A DNA stretch of 29,499 bases from RGIG3528 sp045640725. Lineage in GTDB: Bacteria > Bacillota > Clostridia > Lachnospirales > Lachnospiraceae. Below are positions 5,008 through 12,180 of the stretch, piece by piece. The stretch's first letter is position 1, and each line of letters opens with the position of its first letter. The notes beneath the pieces are model-generated. The model ran no database searches. It was not told where the DNA came from and worked only from the letters and a program-made list of their open reading frames with translations. Location: the NCBI GenBank assembly GCA_045640725.1, contig JAZUFN010000078.1, forward strand, positions 1 through 29,499, in the 5' to 3' direction. The position numbers were made by a program, and so were the translations under genes.

Positions 5008-5710
5008 CCTGGATATCTACAGCAAGTATGCAGCAGTGCCCAAAGAGGCGCAGAAAACTATATCCGGCGGAAAGCTTAACGGCTTCACAGATATAAACCC
5101 CATGTGGCGCATTAAATGCCTCACAGAAGCCTTCGGACCCTGCGGACTGGGATGGTTCTACACTACAAAGAACGCCTGGAAAGAGGAACAGGCAGGCGAG
5201 GTAATGGCCTTCGTACAGATAGAGCTGTATGTAAAATACGACGGCGAATGGTCACAGCCCATAGAAGGCACCGGCGGTTCCAAGATGGTGCAGAGCTCAA
5301 AGAACGGCCCTTACGCATCGGACGAGTGCTACAAGATGGCCACCACCGACGCGATCAGCGTAGCCTGCAAGCAGTTAGGCATAGGCGCAGACGTGTACTG
5401 GGCAGCAGGGCGTACGAAGTACAGCCAGCAGGAAGAATTAAGCCAAGAAAAAGCCAAGGTTAGCCAAGAAAAAGCCAAGGCAGCACCCAGGAAGGAAGAG
5501 CCTAAAGAGGAACGGGCAGCATGGACGTCAGCTGACCTCTCGGCCATATCAGAGGCGCACATAGCCACCATAAAGGATATGGCAGCACGCAAGGGCTACA
5601 GCGAGCGCAACATATGCTCCCTGTATAAAAAGACCGCCTTTAAGGCACTGAACTTCGGAGAGTGGAACGACGCGATGGCCAAGCTTAACGCGAAGCCTGA
5701 CAAGGCATGA
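5000..5710 (+). CDS. Probable single-strand annealing protein (Rad52/Sak-like)
   Basis: The 236-residue protein has a conserved N-terminal domain (about 1-140) with GFTDINPMWRIKCLTEAFG, GLGWFY, VQIELYVKYDGEW, a Gly-rich GTGGSK turn and DECYKMATTDAISVACKQLGIGADVYW. This pattern resembles phage Rad52-like annealing proteins, which pair complementary single strands during recombination. The rest is a charged linker with a tandem SQEKAK repeat and a C-terminal helical tail (about 175-236). Gp157, SSB and an HNH nuclease nearby fit a recombination module. It could belong to another annealing superfamily (ERF or DUF1071); a profile search would decide. Confidence 0.65.
   Translation: MNNLDIYSKYAAVPKEAQKTISGGKLNGFTDINPMWRIKCLTEAFGPCGLGWFYTTKNAWKEEQAGEVMAFVQIELYVKYDGEWSQPIEGTGGSKMVQSSKNGPYASDECYKMATTDAISVACKQLGIGADVYWAAGRTKYSQQEELSQEKAKVSQEKAKAAPRKEEPKEERAAWTSADLSAISEAHIATIKDMAARKGYSERNICSLYKKTAFKALNFGEWNDAMAKLNAKPDKA
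5441..5480 (+). repeat. Tandem 21-bp repeat inside the annealing protein gene
   Basis: A 19-bp sequence at 5441-5459 is repeated exactly at 5462-5480, giving two copies of SQEKAK in the protein linker. It looks like a recent in-frame duplication in a flexible region. Confidence 0.8.
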
Positions 5711-6273
5711 GGGGCAGGATAAGCGGCCTGGCCAATGACTACTTCACAAGGGCCAAGATACTTACCATCGCACTGGATCCGGATGAGAACCCCGCCGAGT
5801 GGCTGGATAAGTACAAGGACAAGGACATAGACGTAACCATCAAGCAGTACAGACAAAAGCGCACGTTAGACGCGAATGCCTACTACTGGGTGCTTACTAC
5901 GAAGCTGGCGAAGGCCCTGGGCAATACAAACGCCCGGCAGCATAACCTACAGCTGAGGCGGTACGGCGCGGTGGAGATCATAGCGGACAAGGCGGTTTAC
6001 CTGGTACTGCCGGATACGGACGACGCGGAGGAGAAGGCTTTAGAGGCCGAGACCTTCCACATAAAGCCCACAGCGCAGACCAAGGAAGGAATAGACGGGG
6101 ATATGTACCGGACATACATGCTGATGAAGGGCTCCCACGAATATGACCGAGAGGAAATGGCCAGACTGATAAACGGAGTAGTCGATGAGTGCAAGGCACA
6201 GGGTATAGAGACACTGCCGCCGGCAGAACTGGAAAGGATGTTAATGACATGGAACTTAAAAGAATTTTGCTGA
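5707..6273 (+). CDS. NinB-like recombination accessory protein
   Basis: The 188-residue protein has the hallmark QKRTLDANAYYWVLTTKLAKAL, close to the 'RS-N--WA-L--' core of NinB proteins, which bind single-stranded DNA in lambda-type recombination. Later segments (SHEYDREEMARLINGVVDECKAQGI) match the C-terminal part of the same phage family. It overlaps the annealing gene by 4 bases (ATGA). Assignment to the NinB family is moderate; the usual alternative label is 'phage protein of unknown function'. Confidence 0.6.
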   Translation: MRGRISGLANDYFTRAKILTIALDPDENPAEWLDKYKDKDIDVTIKQYRQKRTLDANAYYWVLTTKLAKALGNTNARQHNLQLRRYGAVEIIADKAVYLVLPDTDDAEEKALEAETFHIKPTAQTKEGIDGDMYRTYMLMKGSHEYDREEMARLINGVVDECKAQGIETLPPAELERMLMTWNLKEFC

Positions 6274-6830
6274 TAACACTGGCAGCGCTGGCCATATGCA
6301 ACTGCGCGATGTCAGTGAATGTGAACGCCAACATAACCTCCCTGGAGGCCAAGGCGGTGAACGACAGAGACATAAGAGTCCGCGAAGCCTGGAAGCTTAG
6401 GTGCGACCTGCAGGTAAAGCCTAAAGAGGTGGAGATCGTAGAGGCTGCACCGGTTTATGACGTACCTTTGGACGCAGAACTGCAGCAGTACATTATTCGA
6501 ACTTGCGAACAGTACGACCTGCGCCCGGAGCTGATCATCGGGCAGATCGGTGTAGAGAGCGAATATCACGACGGAGTCATAGGCGACCACGGCCACTCAT
6601 TCGGACTGATGCAGATACAGCCCCGCTGGTGGAGCGACACCATGAAGAGCCTGGGAGTGCACGAGCTCCTGGTTCCCGAAGAGAACGTATTAACAGGCTG
6701 CGCTATTATGCGGTACCTGATAGACACCTACGGATCAGAGTACAGAGCGCTGCAGGCGTACAACACCGGAAGCCCTAACACGCACAACGGATATGCAGAC
6801 AAGGTATTAGCCAGGGCAAGCAAGTTATGA
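6249..6830 (+). CDS. SLT-type lytic transglycosylase with N-terminal membrane segment
   Basis: The start at 6249 gives a positively charged N-terminus and a hydrophobic stretch (residues 5-20, ILLITLAALAIC), a signal peptide or membrane anchor. A stalk follows, then the transglycosylase domain (about 75-193). Catalytic Glu103 lies in GVESEYH, with the typical SFGLMQIQP (117-125) and YNTG (171-174) motifs. Such enzymes cut glycan strands by forming 1,6-anhydro-muramic acid. It is complete but sits in the recombination operon, not with tail or lysis genes, overlapping its neighbours by 25 and 4 bases. Its role there is unknown; cell-wall remodelling during infection or a role in superinfection are possibilities. 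Confidence 0.8.
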   Translation: MELKRILLITLAALAICNCAMSVNVNANITSLEAKAVNDRDIRVREAWKLRCDLQVKPKEVEIVEAAPVYDVPLDAELQQYIIRTCEQYDLRPELIIGQIGVESEYHDGVIGDHGHSFGLMQIQPRWWSDTMKSLGVHELLVPEENVLTGCAIMRYLIDTYGSEYRALQAYNTGSPNTHNGYADKVLARASKL

Positions 6831-7108
6831 AATCGATAATGCAAAACAAAAAAGCCTGCTATGTATGCGGCAGCCAGTACTGCCTGGAAAACCACCACAC
6901 CATATACGGCACAGCGAACCGTAAATTGGCCGACAAGTACGGTTTAACAGTTTGGCTATGCATGTACCACCACAGAGGCGATGAGGGCGTACACGGCGGA
7001 AACACGAGGTTAGACGCCTATTTGAAAAGAGACGCGCAGGAGGCTTTTGAGAAAACATACCCGGAGCTGAGTTTTAGGCAGATATTCGGGAAGAACTACA
7101 AGGAGTAA
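6827..7108 (+). CDS. HNH-type nuclease of the recombination module
   Basis: The 93-residue protein has a zinc-knuckle and HNH pattern: Cys11 and Cys14 (CYVCG), ENHHTIYG (His23-His24), then LCMYHH (Cys45, His48, His49) and GVHGGN. This matches small putative HNHc nucleases beside annealing proteins in Firmicutes phages. It would nick or cut DNA during recombination, possibly Holliday-type intermediates, as proposed for NinG/Rap-like proteins. The ATG at 6827 overlaps the previous stop (ATGA), indicating coupled translation. Confidence 0.7.
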   Translation: MKSIMQNKKACYVCGSQYCLENHHTIYGTANRKLADKYGLTVWLCMYHHRGDEGVHGGNTRLDAYLKRDAQEAFEKTYPELSFRQIFGKNYKE

Positions 7109-7111
7109 GAC

Positions 7112-7573
7112 ATGAATTTGTTTCAGTATGACCAGCGCATCATGGAGTGCTTTGATGCGGAGACAGGAGAAGTATTCGATGCGGAAGCCTTCAACCAGCT
7201 GATGGATGATCGCGACGAAAAGATTAAGAACATAGCGCTCTACATTAAGGACCTGGAAGCAAACGCAGAGGCCCTTAAGAACATAAAGGCAGAATATGCA
7301 GCACGCCAGGCATCGGCCGAGCACAAGGCCCTGGCATTAAGGAACTACCTGCAGAAGTACCTGGACGGCGCGAAGATAGAGCGCCCGGAGTTCATGATCA
7401 CCTACAGGAAGAGCGAACAGGTGCAGATATCATCGGACGCACTGCTGCCGGATGAGTATTTAACTTTTGAGGCTCCCAAGCCCAACAAGACAGCCATTAA
7501 GGCAGCACTTAAAGCCGGCACAGAGCTGGAAGGCTGCAGCCTGATAACCAACACAAACATGCAGATTAAGTAA
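7112..7573 (+). CDS. Gp157-family phage protein
   Basis: The 153-residue protein fits the Siphovirus Gp157 family: a short N-terminus, a long coiled coil (about 30-95) with IKNIALYIKDLEANAEALK, then ALRNYLQKYLDGAKI and a small beta domain ending in NKTAIKAALKAG and CSLI. Family members were linked to phage resistance in Streptococcus thermophilus and usually sit beside SSB and annealing genes, as here. The molecular role is unsettled. Confidence 0.85.
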   Translation: MNLFQYDQRIMECFDAETGEVFDAEAFNQLMDDRDEKIKNIALYIKDLEANAEALKNIKAEYAARQASAEHKALALRNYLQKYLDGAKIERPEFMITYRKSEQVQISSDALLPDEYLTFEAPKPNKTAIKAALKAGTELEGCSLITNTNMQIK

Positions 7574-7582
7574 GGAGTATAT

Positions 7583-7972
7583 ATGAACAACGTATCACTG
7601 ATCGGACGCCTCACAGCAGATCCGGAGATTAGAGCAACACAGAGCGGAACAACTATCGCATCCTTAACCCTGGCAGTAGACAGACGTTACAAGACAGAGG
7701 ACGGCCCCAGCGCGGACTTCATCCGATGCATGGCCTTTGGCAAGACAGCGGAGTTTATAGAAAAGTACTTTCGCAAGGGTGCCAGGATGGCAGTTACAGG
7801 ACGCATTCAGACAGGATCCTACACCAACAAGGACGGCGCGAAGGTATACACAACTGACATAGTGATTGAAACAACCGAGTTCTGCGAGAGCAAGCGCCAG
7901 GAAGAGCCTGCACCCGACACAGGATTCATGGATATCCCTGCCGGAGTAGCTGAGGAGCTGCCTTTCGTATGA
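7583..7972 (+). CDS. ssb: Single-stranded DNA-binding protein
   Basis: The 129 residues form a standard OB-fold: MNNVSLIGRLTADPEIR at the start, then IASLTLAVDRRYK, DFIRCMAFGKTAEFI and KGARMAVTGRIQTGSYTNKDG. A short acidic tail ends in EELPFV, close to the DDDIPF tip that recruits host replication proteins. A ribosome site (TAAGGAG) lies 8 bases upstream. It protects single strands for the phage replication and annealing systems. Confidence 0.95.
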   Translation: MNNVSLIGRLTADPEIRATQSGTTIASLTLAVDRRYKTEDGPSADFIRCMAFGKTAEFIEKYFRKGARMAVTGRIQTGSYTNKDGAKVYTTDIVIETTEFCESKRQEEPAPDTGFMDIPAGVAEELPFV

Positions 7973-8304
7973 GCAAATACAAGTCGCGAGGCGTAATGCT
8001 GGCGGGTTTAAAGTTCGACTCGCAGAAGGAGGCCCGCAGATATATAGAGCTTAAGGAGATGCAGGACGCCGGGGAGATCACGGAGTTAAGACTGCAGGTT
8101 CCTTTTGAATTGATACCCACACAGCGCACCGGGGAAAAGACCGAAAGGGCCACCAAGTACGTGGCGGACTTCACCTACAAGGTAAACGGCGAACTGGTAG
8201 TGGAGGACGTGAAGGGATACAGAAAAGGCGCAGCATATAACCTTTTCACCATAAAACGAAAGCTGATGCTGTACAGGTACGGCATAGCGGTTCAGGAGGT
8301 ATAA
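7969..8304 (+). CDS. DUF1064 phage nuclease-like protein
   Basis: The 111-residue protein matches DUF1064: KFDSQKEARRYIELKEMQDAGEITELRLQ, then a beta-rich ADFTY, LVVEDVKGYR and KRKLMLYRYGI. The E-x-x-R pair and the D...E-D-V-K motif resemble a PD-(D/E)XK nuclease core, so it may be an endodeoxyribonuclease acting on recombination intermediates. It overlaps ssb by 4 bases. Confidence 0.75.
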   Translation: MSKYKSRGVMLAGLKFDSQKEARRYIELKEMQDAGEITELRLQVPFELIPTQRTGEKTERATKYVADFTYKVNGELVVEDVKGYRKGAAYNLFTIKRKLMLYRYGIAVQEV

Positions 8305-8571
8305 ATGCAGATTTCGGAATACATACCCACGGGCTACGATAACAGATTATCACGCACCCAGCTGAGCATCATTACAGGGCTGGACGATCGCAAGGTCAGA
8401 GACCTGATATCCAACAGCAAGGCGGTGATCATATCAAAAGACGGCGGATATTTTCAGCCTTCAGACGATGAGCGCAACCTGGTGGAGGAATATTACAGAA
8501 AAGAACAGGCAAGGGTGAGAACCCTGGCGGTAAAGCTTCGAAGATTAAGAAAGTACGTGGAATATGACTAA
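8305..8571 (+). CDS. Small winged-helix-like replication-region protein
   Basis: The 88-residue protein has an N-terminal region resembling a helix-turn-helix (LSRTQLSIITGLDDRKVRDLISNS), a wing-like GGYFQPS and a basic C-terminal helix. Proteins of this kind are often next to replisome organizers in Firmicutes phages. It starts directly after the DUF1064 stop and overlaps the replisome organizer by 8 bases. DNA binding is inferred. Confidence 0.65.
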   Translation: MQISEYIPTGYDNRLSRTQLSIITGLDDRKVRDLISNSKAVIISKDGGYFQPSDDERNLVEEYYRKEQARVRTLAVKLRRLRKYVEYD

Positions 8572-9424
8572 AAGATATTATTGGCTAAAGCTTAGCAGCA
8601 ACTTCTTTAAAGATAAGCGCATCAAGAAGCTTAGGGGCCTGGCAGGCGGTGACACTTACACGATTATTTACCAGAAGATGCTGCTGCTTTCCCTGGAAGA
8701 TGGCGGGCGCATTTACTTCGACGGAGTTGAGGACACTTTCGTTAAGGAGCTGGCTTTAGAGATAGACGAAAACGAGGACAACGTAAGCGTTACAGTAGCG
8801 TTTCTGATGGCCCAGGGCCTCCTGGAAGAGGTAAACGAAAGCGAATATAACCTTCCCGGGTGCGAGGAAATGACGGGTTGCGAATCAGCGTCTGCGGAGC
8901 GCATGAGAAGGCTTCGAAAAATCGAAAAAGCGTCACATTGTGACACCAATGTGCGTTTATGTGACGCCGATGTTACAACGTGTGACAAAAACGTGACGAC
9001 AGAGATAGAGATAGAGATAGAGATAGAGAAAGAGAAAGATATAGAGAAAGAGTTAGAGAAAGAAAAAGAGAAAGATATATTAATACTCTCTAACGAGAGT
9101 ATTCGTCAGACAGATGTCCGACGCGTACTCGACGAATGGAACACCTTAACAGTGTATGGCATAGCCCAGGTCTCTAAGATCAGCTCTTCATCTACCAGAT
9201 ACACGAACTTAAAGGCCCGGATTAAGGAGCACGGAACAGAAAAGATCCTGGCAGCAATCGACAACATACGCCACAGCGCTTTCCTGCAGGGCAGGGCAGA
9301 CGCGAAGCAATGGGTTATAACCTTTGACTGGTTCGTAAAGCCTAATAACTTCTGCAAGGTGCTGGACGGCAACTACACAGACAGAACTAATAACAGATTG
9401 GATGTGGTGGACACATGGGTGTAA
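8564..9424 (+). CDS. Phage replisome organizer (initiator)
   Basis: Residues 1-115 match the phage replisome organizer N-terminal domain (YYWLKLSSNFFKDKRIKKLR, GGDTYTIIYQKMLLLS, GLLEEV), a winged-helix origin-binding module. A low-complexity centre follows (about 125-175): a 7-residue CD-x-(N/D)-V repeat, then alternating E-I, E-K and D. The C-terminus (about 183-286) resembles a DnaD-like helicase-recruiting domain (DEWNTL ... KQWVITFDWFVKPNNFCKVLDGNY). The protein would melt the origin and hand over to the helicase loader next door. The repeat-rich centre is probably the origin itself. Confidence 0.85.
   Translation: MTKRYYWLKLSSNFFKDKRIKKLRGLAGGDTYTIIYQKMLLLSLEDGGRIYFDGVEDTFVKELALEIDENEDNVSVTVAFLMAQGLLEEVNESEYNLPGCEEMTGCESASAERMRRLRKIEKASHCDTNVRLCDADVTTCDKNVTTEIEIEIEIEKEKDIEKELEKEKEKDILILSNESIRQTDVRRVLDEWNTLTVYGIAQVSKISSSSTRYTNLKARIKEHGTEKILAAIDNIRHSAFLQGRADAKQWVITFDWFVKPNNFCKVLDGNYTDRTNNRLDVVDTWV
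8932..9103. other. Probable phage replication origin inside the initiator gene
   Basis: Five GTGAC-like pentamers and one GTGCG recur at 8940, 8951, 8961, 8972 (GTTAC), 8982 and 8993, spaced 11, 10, 11, 10 and 11 bp, all on one DNA face. An inverted GTCAC is at 8932. A strongly strand-biased A/G tract follows (9001-9076), including four GAGATA units. Last comes a perfect 9-bp hairpin, AATACTCTC-taac-GAGAGTATT (9082-9103). Iterons, an easily melted tract and a hairpin inside the initiator gene match the plan of lambda and lactococcal phage origins. Binding is inferred. Confidence 0.6.
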
Positions 9425-10011
9425 CGAGAGAACAGTTCGCAGTACTGACTAAAGGCATGAAGGCGGTTTATCCGCAGGCGGTATTCATCCCGGATCAGGA
9501 TGCCTTCAACGTATGGTATTCGCTGCTCCAGGATCTTGACTACGAGGTATTAAGCCGGGCCATACAGACGCATATGATGACGGTTAAGTATCCGCCAACT
9601 ATAGCTGAGATCCGGGCGGCTGCCACCAAGACAGAAGAAATGACCGAGCTGGAAGCCTGGTCGATAGTACGCAAGGCGCTGGGCCGGAGCGGATGGCACG
9701 CCGAGGAAGAGTTCTTGAAGCTTCCTGAAGAGATAAAACAGGTGGTCAGAGAGCCTCACAACCTTCAGCACTGGTCGCAGATGGGTAACAGCGAAGTGGA
9801 AAGCGTGGTGCAATCTAACTTCATGCGTAGCTACAGGGCCGTATTAGCCCGAAACAGGCAGGCAAACGCATTACCCGATAAGTTGCGCCCTGCATTACCT
9901 AAAGTGGAATATACGGCCATTACAGCGAACGACACGCCTATACGTGAAAAACCTGCACCGGTACCCGCAGAGGTTACCGAGTACATCGAACGATACAGGA
10001 GGGAACGATGA
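9415..10011 (+). CDS. Helicase loader / G39P-like protein
   Basis: The N-terminal 70 residues fit the SPP1 gp39-type helicase loader: WYSLLQDLDYEVLSRAIQTHMMTVKYPPTIAEIR. The centre (about 75-145) resembles the repeated helical region of such proteins, and the C-terminus is disordered and Pro-rich. SPP1 G39P delivers the G40P helicase to the origin. No phage DnaB-type helicase gene is seen in this window, so it probably loads the host helicase. It overlaps the replisome organizer by 10 bases. Confidence 0.7.
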   Translation: MGVTREQFAVLTKGMKAVYPQAVFIPDQDAFNVWYSLLQDLDYEVLSRAIQTHMMTVKYPPTIAEIRAAATKTEEMTELEAWSIVRKALGRSGWHAEEEFLKLPEEIKQVVREPHNLQHWSQMGNSEVESVVQSNFMRSYRAVLARNRQANALPDKLRPALPKVEYTAITANDTPIREKPAPVPAEVTEYIERYRRER

Positions 10012-10448
10012 ACGGAAACATGACACCCTGGGAGATTAAAAGGGATTATATGGCGGGCAAGAACCCGCTTCAGATGCTGACGTGCTTAGCTGATCAGTGC
10101 GGATGCTCTAAAAAAGAGATTGCAGAGATCCTGATACAGGAGGGCGTGCCAATGGATAAGCTGCCCAAGAATTACAGGAAGGAGCAGGCGGTTGAGAAGG
10201 CACCCGAAAAAGAGCCTGAAAAGAAGCCTAAAAAGGAACCCGAAGGCATCCAGCTGAAGCTGACACAGGAAGATGCCGGATTGATGCTGGGAGTTCTCCT
10301 GGCATACATAAACGAGCGGTCAACGGCCATATCAAACACCATCCTGAATGAAACAGACGATATAAGCCCTGTATTGGACACCGTCAGATGGATGAACAAG
10401 GCAGCAGATATAGCCCAGGAGTTGCAGGGTGAAATGCACAAGGACTAA
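10008..10448 (+). CDS. Hypothetical protein with helix-turn-helix-like N-terminus
   Basis: The 146-residue protein has an N-terminal part (1-60) resembling a helix-turn-helix (MLTCLADQCGCSKKEIAEIL), a Lys/Glu/Pro-rich linker (62-82) and a helical C-terminus. It follows the helicase loader with a 4-base overlap. I recognise no family; a DNA-binding partner of the replication genes is plausible from context only. Confidence 0.6.
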   Translation: MNGNMTPWEIKRDYMAGKNPLQMLTCLADQCGCSKKEIAEILIQEGVPMDKLPKNYRKEQAVEKAPEKEPEKKPKKEPEGIQLKLTQEDAGLMLGVLLAYINERSTAISNTILNETDDISPVLDTVRWMNKAADIAQELQGEMHKD

Positions 10449-10575
10449 GCAGCGTGAAGCTGTAGAAACCTTAACGGGTGAATGCAAGCGCTGCAAAGAG
10501 AAGGATTGCGAAGGCTGCCCGGTCACTTTGGTTTTGGAAAAAATAGACCGGGCGGAGATCCTGGAGGAAACATGA
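10429..10575 (+). CDS. 48-residue cysteine-rich protein (GTG start)
   Basis: A GTG at 10429 lies 7 bases after AGGAG (10417-10421) and opens a 49-codon frame that overlaps the previous gene by 20 bases and shares ATGA with the next. The peptide contains CKRCKEKDCEGC, a compact four-Cys zinc-knuckle-like cluster, then a helical tail. The perfect coupling at both ends supports a real gene. Function is unknown; it may bind zinc. Confidence 0.6.
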   Translation: MKCTRTKQREAVETLTGECKRCKEKDCEGCPVTLVLEKIDRAEILEET

Positions 10576-10781
10576 GCGATTTAAAGAACTGCCCTCTTTG
10601 CGGAGAGGGCCCCGTAATAAAGCACTTTGCAAGACAATGGGTAATAGAGTGCCGGTGCTGCGGCGCCAAAACCGATGACTACAAATATTACATAGACGCC
10701 ACAAGCGCCTGGAACAATAAGGAGGTACACAATGACAAGATACACGGCTGCGCAGGATCTGATGGCCCTTCAGGCTTTTGA
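10572..10781 (+). CDS. Lar-like restriction alleviation protein
   Basis: Starting at 10572 the product has 69 residues with a zinc-ribbon pattern, LKNCPLCGEGPVIKH then VIECRCCGAKT and AWNN, that matches the Lar family. The E. coli Rac prophage member lessens type I restriction by changing the modification/restriction balance. Many phage members are called Lar by zinc-ribbon similarity alone, so the anti-restriction role is uncertain. The 3' end overlaps the next gene by 50 bases and the C-terminal tail is longer than usual. Confidence 0.6.
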   Translation: MSDLKNCPLCGEGPVIKHFARQWVIECRCCGAKTDDYKYYIDATSAWNNKEVHNDKIHGCAGSDGPSGF

Positions 10782-10995
10782 GCCGGCATTTGAAAAGTCG
10801 TTAGAATTTGCGCTTAACGATATGGACAGGCTCACAGATCTGGCCGAGTCAGTAGAGGAGCTAAGAGGCACATACATCTCACTGTATGGCAGCGACGTGG
10901 CTGCAGACATAATGGATGAAAAGACTTGGAAAATTGTTGAAACATTGATCCACGATCTGATAGATAGTGTGCTGGATTTACTGGGGGATGAGTGA
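10732..10995 (+). CDS. Hypothetical acidic helical protein
   Basis: AAGGAGG lies 6 bases before the ATG. The 87-residue product is acidic and wholly helical, with a coiled-coil-like centre (NDMDRLTDLAESVEELRG) and DLIDSVLDLLGDE at the end. I do not recognise a family. It is the last gene before the AT-richer accessory block. Confidence 0.65.
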   Translation: MTRYTAAQDLMALQAFEPAFEKSLEFALNDMDRLTDLAESVEELRGTYISLYGSDVAADIMDEKTWKIVETLIHDLIDSVLDLLGDE

Positions 10996-11027
10996 TTTGT
11001 AGGAGGTGAGAAGAAACGAGAATAGGA

Positions 11028-11975
11028 ATGTTTGATTGCGATGCCAAGAATCAAAAAAAACCATTTCCAAATCTTGCACTTATGAAATTATCAGCATGGC
11101 ATAAATCACAGGGAGATGAAGTGGAAATGTACACGTCATTCAGTGGAGAATATGACAAAGTATACGTTTCCAAGGTCTTTAGTTTTTCTCCAGATTACGA
11201 ATATGCGATAAATGCAAAAGAAGTTATTTTTGGTGGTAGCGGGTACGCGATAAAAATGGAAAATGGCAAAGAAGTGTACAACAAAAAGTTGGACGCAGAA
11301 TTGCCATATGAAATTGAGCATACATACCCAGATTATTCGTTGTATGGAATCACAGATACTGCATATGGCTTTTTAAGTCGAGGATGCCCAAGAGGTTGCG
11401 ATTTTTGTCACGTTCAAGATATGCAAGGTACAAAATCACACAAAGTGGCTTCATTGTCAGAGTTTTGGAACGGACAAAAAAATATAGTGCTTTTAGATCC
11501 CAATATAACAGCTTGCAAAGAATGGAAAGAGTTATTTCAAGAATTAATAGACAGTAATGCAACAGTGGATTTTTCACAAGGAATGGACATAAGAATGATG
11601 ACTGATGAAAAAATAGAAATGCTCAAAAAAATTAAAGTAAAAAATGTTCATTTTGCTTGGGATAAATATGAGGATAAGGAAATTGTTCTTCCTAAATTAA
11701 AAAGATTAAAAGAAATCACAGGATGGGATAGACGAAAAATCACTGTTTATTGTCTGGTTGGAAATCGAGAAAGGCGAGTAACTGAGCAGGATATAGAACG
11801 AGTAATGACAATGAGGAAATTGGGCGTTCATCCATACATAATGATATATGACAAGGCTTCGTTGCCAAGATCACACGAATTAAAGAAATTACAACGATGG
11901 GTAAATAATCGATTTATCTGGGAAAGTGTAGGAACTTTTGATGAGTATTTAAAGGAGCAGATAGATGAAAAATGA
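11028..11975 (+). CDS. Phage radical SAM protein of unknown function
   Basis: CPRGCDFC (Cys120, Cys124, Cys127 from the ATG) is the Cx3Cx2C site that binds the 4Fe-4S cluster and S-adenosylmethionine. The N-terminal NLALMKLSAWHKSQGD and VYVSKVFSF segments and the later NIVLLDPNITA, DFSQGMDIRMM and NVHFAWDKYE segments match a radical SAM group widespread in gut phages and mobile elements. Its substrate is not known to me. AGGAGG (11001-11006) is 21 bases from this ATG but 9 bases from an in-frame ACG at 11016. Starting there gives the family's usual (M)RIG-x-x-D beginning, so the true start may be ACG. The gene is clearly AT-richer than the operon before it. Confidence 0.85.
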   Translation: MFDCDAKNQKKPFPNLALMKLSAWHKSQGDEVEMYTSFSGEYDKVYVSKVFSFSPDYEYAINAKEVIFGGSGYAIKMENGKEVYNKKLDAELPYEIEHTYPDYSLYGITDTAYGFLSRGCPRGCDFCHVQDMQGTKSHKVASLSEFWNGQKNIVLLDPNITACKEWKELFQELIDSNATVDFSQGMDIRMMTDEKIEMLKKIKVKNVHFAWDKYEDKEIVLPKLKRLKEITGWDRRKITVYCLVGNRERRVTEQDIERVMTMRKLGVHPYIMIYDKASLPRSHELKKLQRWVNNRFIWESVGTFDEYLKEQIDEK

Positions 11976-12168
11976 TAAAGGAAGTAGCAACGCAACACAC
12001 GGTATGGGCTTTTGGGGCTTTCTGGCATTAATATTCATTACACTTAAATTACTGCATGTGATTGAGTGGAGTTGGATATGGGTGCTTGCGCCTTTGTGGG
12101 GTGGATTCCTGATAAGTACAGCAATAATTGTTGTAGGTGCGATTATTATAAAGTGGATTGTGAGTTAA
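11965..12168 (+). CDS. Small two-pass membrane protein (Fragile-X-F type annotation)
   Basis: The 67-residue protein begins with a polar NDKGSSNATHG segment, then has hydrophobic helices at about 16-32 and 40-64 (LISTAIIVVGAIIIKWI). The spacing GFWG-LALIFITLKL---I-WSW-WVL-PLW is that of small phage proteins often labelled 'transmembrane Fragile-X-F protein'. It overlaps the radical SAM gene by 11 bases. Its role is unknown. Confidence 0.7.
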   Translation: MKNDKGSSNATHGMGFWGFLALIFITLKLLHVIEWSWIWVLAPLWGGFLISTAIIVVGAIIIKWIVS

Positions 12169-12180
12169 AGGAGCAGACGG

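Noticed and set aside
9001..9076. Microsatellite phase-variation switch (GAGATA units)
   Set aside because: The unit is six bases, so changes in copy number would not shift the frame; an origin melting tract fits better.
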